From assembly GCA_964596125.1 (NCBI GenBank), contig CAZQRP010000006.1, positions 69,236-133,235 on the forward strand: a stretch of 64,000 nucleotides of DNA, written 5' to 3'. Positions 61,217 to 64,000 of this stretch are shown here, one piece after another (position 1 is the stretch's first letter; the number at the start of each line of letters is the position of its first letter). A program made the position numbers and the translations under genes. This DNA is from CAZQRP01 sp964596125. Lineage in GTDB: Bacteria; Chloroflexota; Dehalococcoidia; GIF9; UBA5629. The notes under the pieces are model-generated. The model saw nothing but the letters and a program-made list of their open reading frames with translations. It ran no database searches and was not told the DNA's origin.

Positions 61217-61918
61217 TTGAGTAAACCACAGTTGCCGATATGTGCAAAATGCGCTGTCAGGGCTTGCTTTCCTCGTGGTCCTGCAGCGAGCACTCAGGTA
61301 GACATGGAACGTGCGCCAGATTTCTGCCCGATGAAGCTTGACACCGATGCTCTGGAGAAAGCATGGAACGAGTTTCAGATAGAGGATGTCAAGGAATTTG
61401 CCCGCCAGGCTTCGATACAGGAAGCCCAGTGCTACGAGCGAATAGATGGCAAAATAAGAACCAAAATTCCCAGGATAGAGGAAACCATACAACTTGCCCA
61501 GAAAATGAACTATAAAAAGCTCGGGCTCATCTTTTGTATAGGTCTGGCCAACGAAGGACTTACCCTTAATAAGATATTGGAGAGCAGGGGATTTGAGGTA
61601 ATTTCAGTCTGCTGTAAGGTCGGAGGCATTCCCAAGGAGAAGATCGGATTAAAGCCGGAAGAAAAAATAGGAAGACCGGACGCCAATGACGTCATGTGCA
61701 ATCCAATTGGACAGGCTGAGATAATGAACCATGAAAAGCCTGACTGGGTGATCATGCTTGGTTTGTGCGTAGGTCATGATACCTTGTTTATCAAATATTG
61801 TAACCGGCCTATAACAGTACTGGCGGTCAAGGACAGGGTACTGGCACACAACCCTCTCGGGGCGCTTTATCTGTCATCGTCTATCTATTACAGCCGCCTG
61901 GCAGCAACAGAAGACTAG
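61217..61918 (+). CDS. DUF1847 cysteine-rich metal-binding-like protein
   Basis: A 233-residue protein. The N-terminus CAKCAVRACFPRG...CPMKLD holds a Cys cluster, and the body has LIFCIGLANEG, SVCCKVGG and GLCVGHDTLF with further paired cysteines. The family is DUF1847, proposed to bind metal, function unknown. The TTG start has GGAGG 6 nt upstream. It lies just past the dead dehydrogenase and converges on the next gene. Confidence 0.9.
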   Translation: MSKPQLPICAKCAVRACFPRGPAASTQVDMERAPDFCPMKLDTDALEKAWNEFQIEDVKEFARQASIQEAQCYERIDGKIRTKIPRIEETIQLAQKMNYKKLGLIFCIGLANEGLTLNKILESRGFEVISVCCKVGGIPKEKIGLKPEEKIGRPDANDVMCNPIGQAEIMNHEKPDWVIMLGLCVGHDTLFIKYCNRPITVLAVKDRVLAHNPLGALYLSSSIYYSRLAATED

Positions 61919-62018
61919 TTTTCTACCTGTGCATCAGCCAGCGGGCGGATATATACTCCGTTATTCAGACAGGTTTTTCAATTCATCACCCGCAGAAAAG
62001 CAATGTCCATCGCAAAAG

Positions 62019-62048
62019 GAGCCGCAGCTCCAAAAAAGCCTGCGGCTC
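62019..62048. terminator. Bidirectional terminator between convergent genes
   Basis: GAGCCGCAG (62019-62027) pairs with CTGCGGCTC (62040-62048) in a 9-bp GC-rich stem. On the minus strand it is followed by CTTTTGC, on the plus strand by ATTATT. It serves the genes ending at 61918 and 62123. Confidence 0.7.
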
Positions 62049-62122
62049 ATTATTCCATTCCCGGAATAGAACAATTTAATAACTGGCGACTACCTGTTTT
62101 CAATATAGCTACGCAGCAGTAA

Positions 62123-63172
62123 CTACTCTTCCAGTGCCTCTTTCAAACCAGCATAACTTGTCATCGAGGATGTCCTGTCCAAGAAACTTTTGACCGAGGT
62201 ACACTTTCCCCTGAGCCTCTTCAGGTCTCCATAGATGGGACTCACTGAAGCAGGACTGCTACCATAAATACCATGAAATGCAAAGTAAGCCTGGTTCAGC
62301 TTCCTTATGTTATAACCATGTGATACAAACACCCTTCTCCTCTCCTCCATATAACGCTCTGCCGCTTCAATATCACCCTGAGAAAGGTACATGTCTGTTT
62401 TTCTGCGCGTCTCCTTCATCTCGGTTTTAAAATCGAAGCTCTGCTTTTTTTTATCTGCTGGTTTTTCCTCTCCGGCACTATAATAACGCTCATATACCTC
62501 AGAGCCGATCTCTTTACTGACTATACCCACCACAGTCTCGTTCAGAATTGGTACATCCGGCTGCTGCTTGATTCCTATCGAGTCAAGCAGGTATAAGAAG
62601 CCCAGCGGCCTGAAAGTAAGGTACTGGTGAAGCCATTCCTCAACCACTGCGTCAATAGTAAAAGTAATACTGGCGTCATCAAGAATTATCGGCGGATAGG
62701 TAGCCCCAATCCCTCCAAGCCCCACAACAAGGGATGACCAGCCCAGGTCATCCACCTGAGCCTCAAGCTTCTCCATCTCCTCCACTTCAAGTTCCTGACG
62801 CAGTAACAGCCTGTCCAAATTTACTATCCTGTCTCTCGGTGATACCACCAGCATATGCGGCGGCTCCTCCAGCCTGAAATACAGAGGAGGGAAGATAGAT
62901 ATCCCGTTATCCGTTACTACAGTCTCTATCTGGGTGCGCAGTGTAGCTTCCCTGTCTGTCCCATTTCGCTTGAAAACCACGTCTCCCAGCAAGGAGGACA
63001 TGGCCGCAATTTCCCATGAAACGAAATCGAAGGAATATTCTCTCGCTTTCAGGCGTATCTGGTGACGACTATACTCTTGTGGCGCTACATCAGCAGAGCA
63101 CGACAGAATAATATTAGCTACCAAGACTATAGCACCCAGAGGAAATAGCACCAATCGTCCTAGATTCCACAT
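62123..63172 (-). CDS. Exported protein with a degenerate zincin-like motif
   Basis: A 349-residue protein with a signal peptide and a Cys (LSCSADV) that may be lipidated. The middle has VVEEWLHQYLTF, where the usual HExxH of zinc peptidases reads EEWLH, followed 50 residues later by NETVVGIVSKEIG, which resembles the third-ligand helix of gluzincins (NExxA). If the comparison holds, the first His is lost and zinc binding is doubtful. The C-terminal third is helical and charged. No family name is secure; no ribosome site. Confidence 0.78.
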   Translation of the reverse strand: MWNLGRLVLFPLGAIVLVANIILSCSADVAPQEYSRHQIRLKAREYSFDFVSWEIAAMSSLLGDVVFKRNGTDREATLRTQIETVVTDNGISIFPPLYFRLEEPPHMLVVSPRDRIVNLDRLLLRQELEVEEMEKLEAQVDDLGWSSLVVGLGGIGATYPPIILDDASITFTIDAVVEEWLHQYLTFRPLGFLYLLDSIGIKQQPDVPILNETVVGIVSKEIGSEVYERYYSAGEEKPADKKKQSFDFKTEMKETRRKTDMYLSQGDIEAAERYMEERRRVFVSHGYNIRKLNQAYFAFHGIYGSSPASVSPIYGDLKRLRGKCTSVKSFLDRTSSMTSYAGLKEALEE

Positions 63173-63261
63173 CGATTCTACAAGAGAGGACTAAACAAAC
63201 AGCGGTGCATTATCTATCGTCGAGCTCAATAACAGGAAACACACCACGTTAGATTTTCAGT

Positions 63262-63420
63262 TCAGCTTTTATCGCCAGTATTTTCCACAGGGTGGCAGCA
63301 CCCACAACCACAGGAACCACTGCCGGTAGCACAGGCTTCACAACAATATTTAACACCATCCTTCTCTGTGCCACCCCCAACTATAGTACAACCACAAACC
63401 GGACATAGTTGCTCAGTCAT
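63262..63420 (-). CDS. smtA: Bacterial metallothionein
   Basis: A 52-residue protein with eleven cysteines: LCPVCGC near 5-11, KYCCEACATGSG near 24-35, and SCGCGCCHP near 36-43. The KYCCEAC block matches the SmtA/BmtA fold (YYCSEAC), which binds zinc, copper or cadmium in a four-metal cluster. AGGAGGTG is 6 nt before the ATG. It is too short for many gene finders and lies 89 bp from the next minus-strand gene upstream. Confidence 0.9.
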   Translation of the reverse strand: MTEQLCPVCGCTIVGGGTEKDGVKYCCEACATGSGSCGCGCCHPVENTGDKS

Positions 63421-63509
63421 CTTATTCACCTCCTCTCTTCAAACGTATGTTATGTAAATCTTGGATAAAAATACCTACCGCTGCCCGCCTCTCCTTGAGA
63501 ACCAACACG

Positions 63510-63815
63510 TCATTCAGCCTCAACAGTAATATCCATAGTATCTATCTTGTCAATTCCTTTCAATGTGGAAACCATACCGATTAGTGTGTTGGCGATAACA
63601 TCATTAGGGAAAGGTGTAAGGGTGACTTCCTCACCATTGACAGTGATGCTAATATCGCCACGGTCCAGATGAATCTCCACTTTCCGGATGTAGTCAACTC
63701 CCTTGAGCGTAGTAACTGCGCCAACCGTTATCTGTGCCAGAAATCCCTCCGTAAACTCATTTAGCTCGATAGCCCCCTTGTTCACCAGCAGTTTTGCCTT
63801 CAGGCTTTTATTCAC
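63510..63815 (-). CDS. Small hypothetical protein, internally repetitive
   Basis: A 101-residue protein with a GTG start and GAGGAGGAG 4-5 nt upstream. Two similar halves are visible: TVGAVTTLKGVDYIRKVEIHLDRG and IGMVSTLKGIDKIDTMDITVEAE, so it looks like a duplicated short beta-alpha unit. No cysteines or catalytic motifs. Family not recognised. Confidence 0.7.
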   Translation of the reverse strand: MNKSLKAKLLVNKGAIELNEFTEGFLAQITVGAVTTLKGVDYIRKVEIHLDRGDISITVNGEEVTLTPFPNDVIANTLIGMVSTLKGIDKIDTMDITVEAE

Positions 63816-64000
63816 TTTACTCCTCCTCGTTTATGCTGTGGTATCAGTAGCTGATATCATACTACCATCTCCTGATATAGAAACCGACCAGTAAGTAGTA
63901 TGGTACGACCACATTGTATCTTCGGTCATTTAGAAAATCAACACAATGTATAGGTTCAGTTGATGGCGGACACTATCCTCCTTATCATTTTACTAAACTT

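Noticed and set aside
1..64000. CRISPR array search
   Set aside because: No regularly spaced direct repeats were seen; the only repeats are the 66-bp pair and the terminal repeats of the 128-bp element.

Overview
The window looks like chromosomal DNA from a bacterium, most probably a Chloroflexota/Dehalococcoidia-type lineage. That placement is an inference from gene content: NarL-type two-component pairs, a one-chain glycyl-tRNA synthetase, DUF89, DUF1847, DUF3795, LUD and CARDB proteins, SHOCT membrane proteins, OtsAB plus TreT, and archaeal-looking TGS GTPases and radical SAM proteins. Shine-Dalgarno sites (AGGAGG) are frequent, sigma70-like promoters with near-consensus boxes are visible, and TTG/GTG starts are common. 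No rRNA, tRNA or CRISPR array was seen. Coding density is high except in a few decayed patches.

Layout. 0-6.4 kb: end of an unknown gene, a receiver-only regulator, a NarL regulator with its Cache-HAMP-GAF histidine kinase, an SbcD-like nuclease and glyS, nearly all on the minus strand. 6.4-10.9 kb: an accessory patch with a dead tyrosine recombinase, small membrane proteins, a SHOCT protein, a nitroreductase, an IS3 fragment and a second copy of a 66-bp piece of the recombinase region. 10.9-20.9 kb: a proline-rich lipoprotein, HAD phosphatase, radical SAM, DUF89, epimerase, LOG protein, then a minus-strand HtpX-LemA-zinc ribbon group and an M20 peptidase. 21-27 kb: GNAT, a lipoprotein/FtsX-permease/ATPase exporter, a cation diffusion facilitator, an AlkZ-like winged-helix protein and two overlapping DUF3795 genes. 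27-30.3 kb: a promoter-terminator leader or small RNA, GAF, ABM monooxygenase-like, CARDB and LUD proteins.

30.3-33.2 kb is visibly AT-rich and gene-poor, with a possible Cys-His hydrolase carrying a zinc ribbon, a DUF3800 protein, palindromes and no obvious operon. 33.2-41.3 kb returns to dense housekeeping genes: TGS GTPase, ADP-ribosylglycohydrolase, 3-hydroxyisobutyrate dehydrogenase-like protein, cupin, eIF2B-like isomerase, TatD, sugar nucleotidyltransferase, and a thioredoxin-CcdA-TlpA redox cassette. 41.4-48.5 kb (minus strand) is an osmotic-stress operon, otsA-otsB-mscS-treT, preceded by an RpoD-type sigma factor and a NifU-like protein. 48.7-59.9 kb holds a sirtuin, RluB-like synthase, pyruvate-kinase-C-like protein, ABC-2 exporter, B12-binding radical SAM, plsX, a DUF2807 lipoprotein and exonuclease III. 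60.2-60.9 kb is a dead 3-hydroxyacyl-CoA dehydrogenase split by a 128-bp element with terminal inverted repeats and a 6-bp target duplication. The window ends with DUF1847, a protein with an altered HExxH-like motif, a 52-residue metallothionein and a small conserved-looking protein.

The strongest leads are the MITE-like insertion whose removal restores the reading frame, the compact promoter-terminator unit before the GAF gene, the four-gene trehalose/MscS operon, the AT-rich DUF3800 patch, and two short genes (metallothionein; 41-residue membrane peptide) below usual length cut-offs. Nothing here is a clear new multi-gene defence system.
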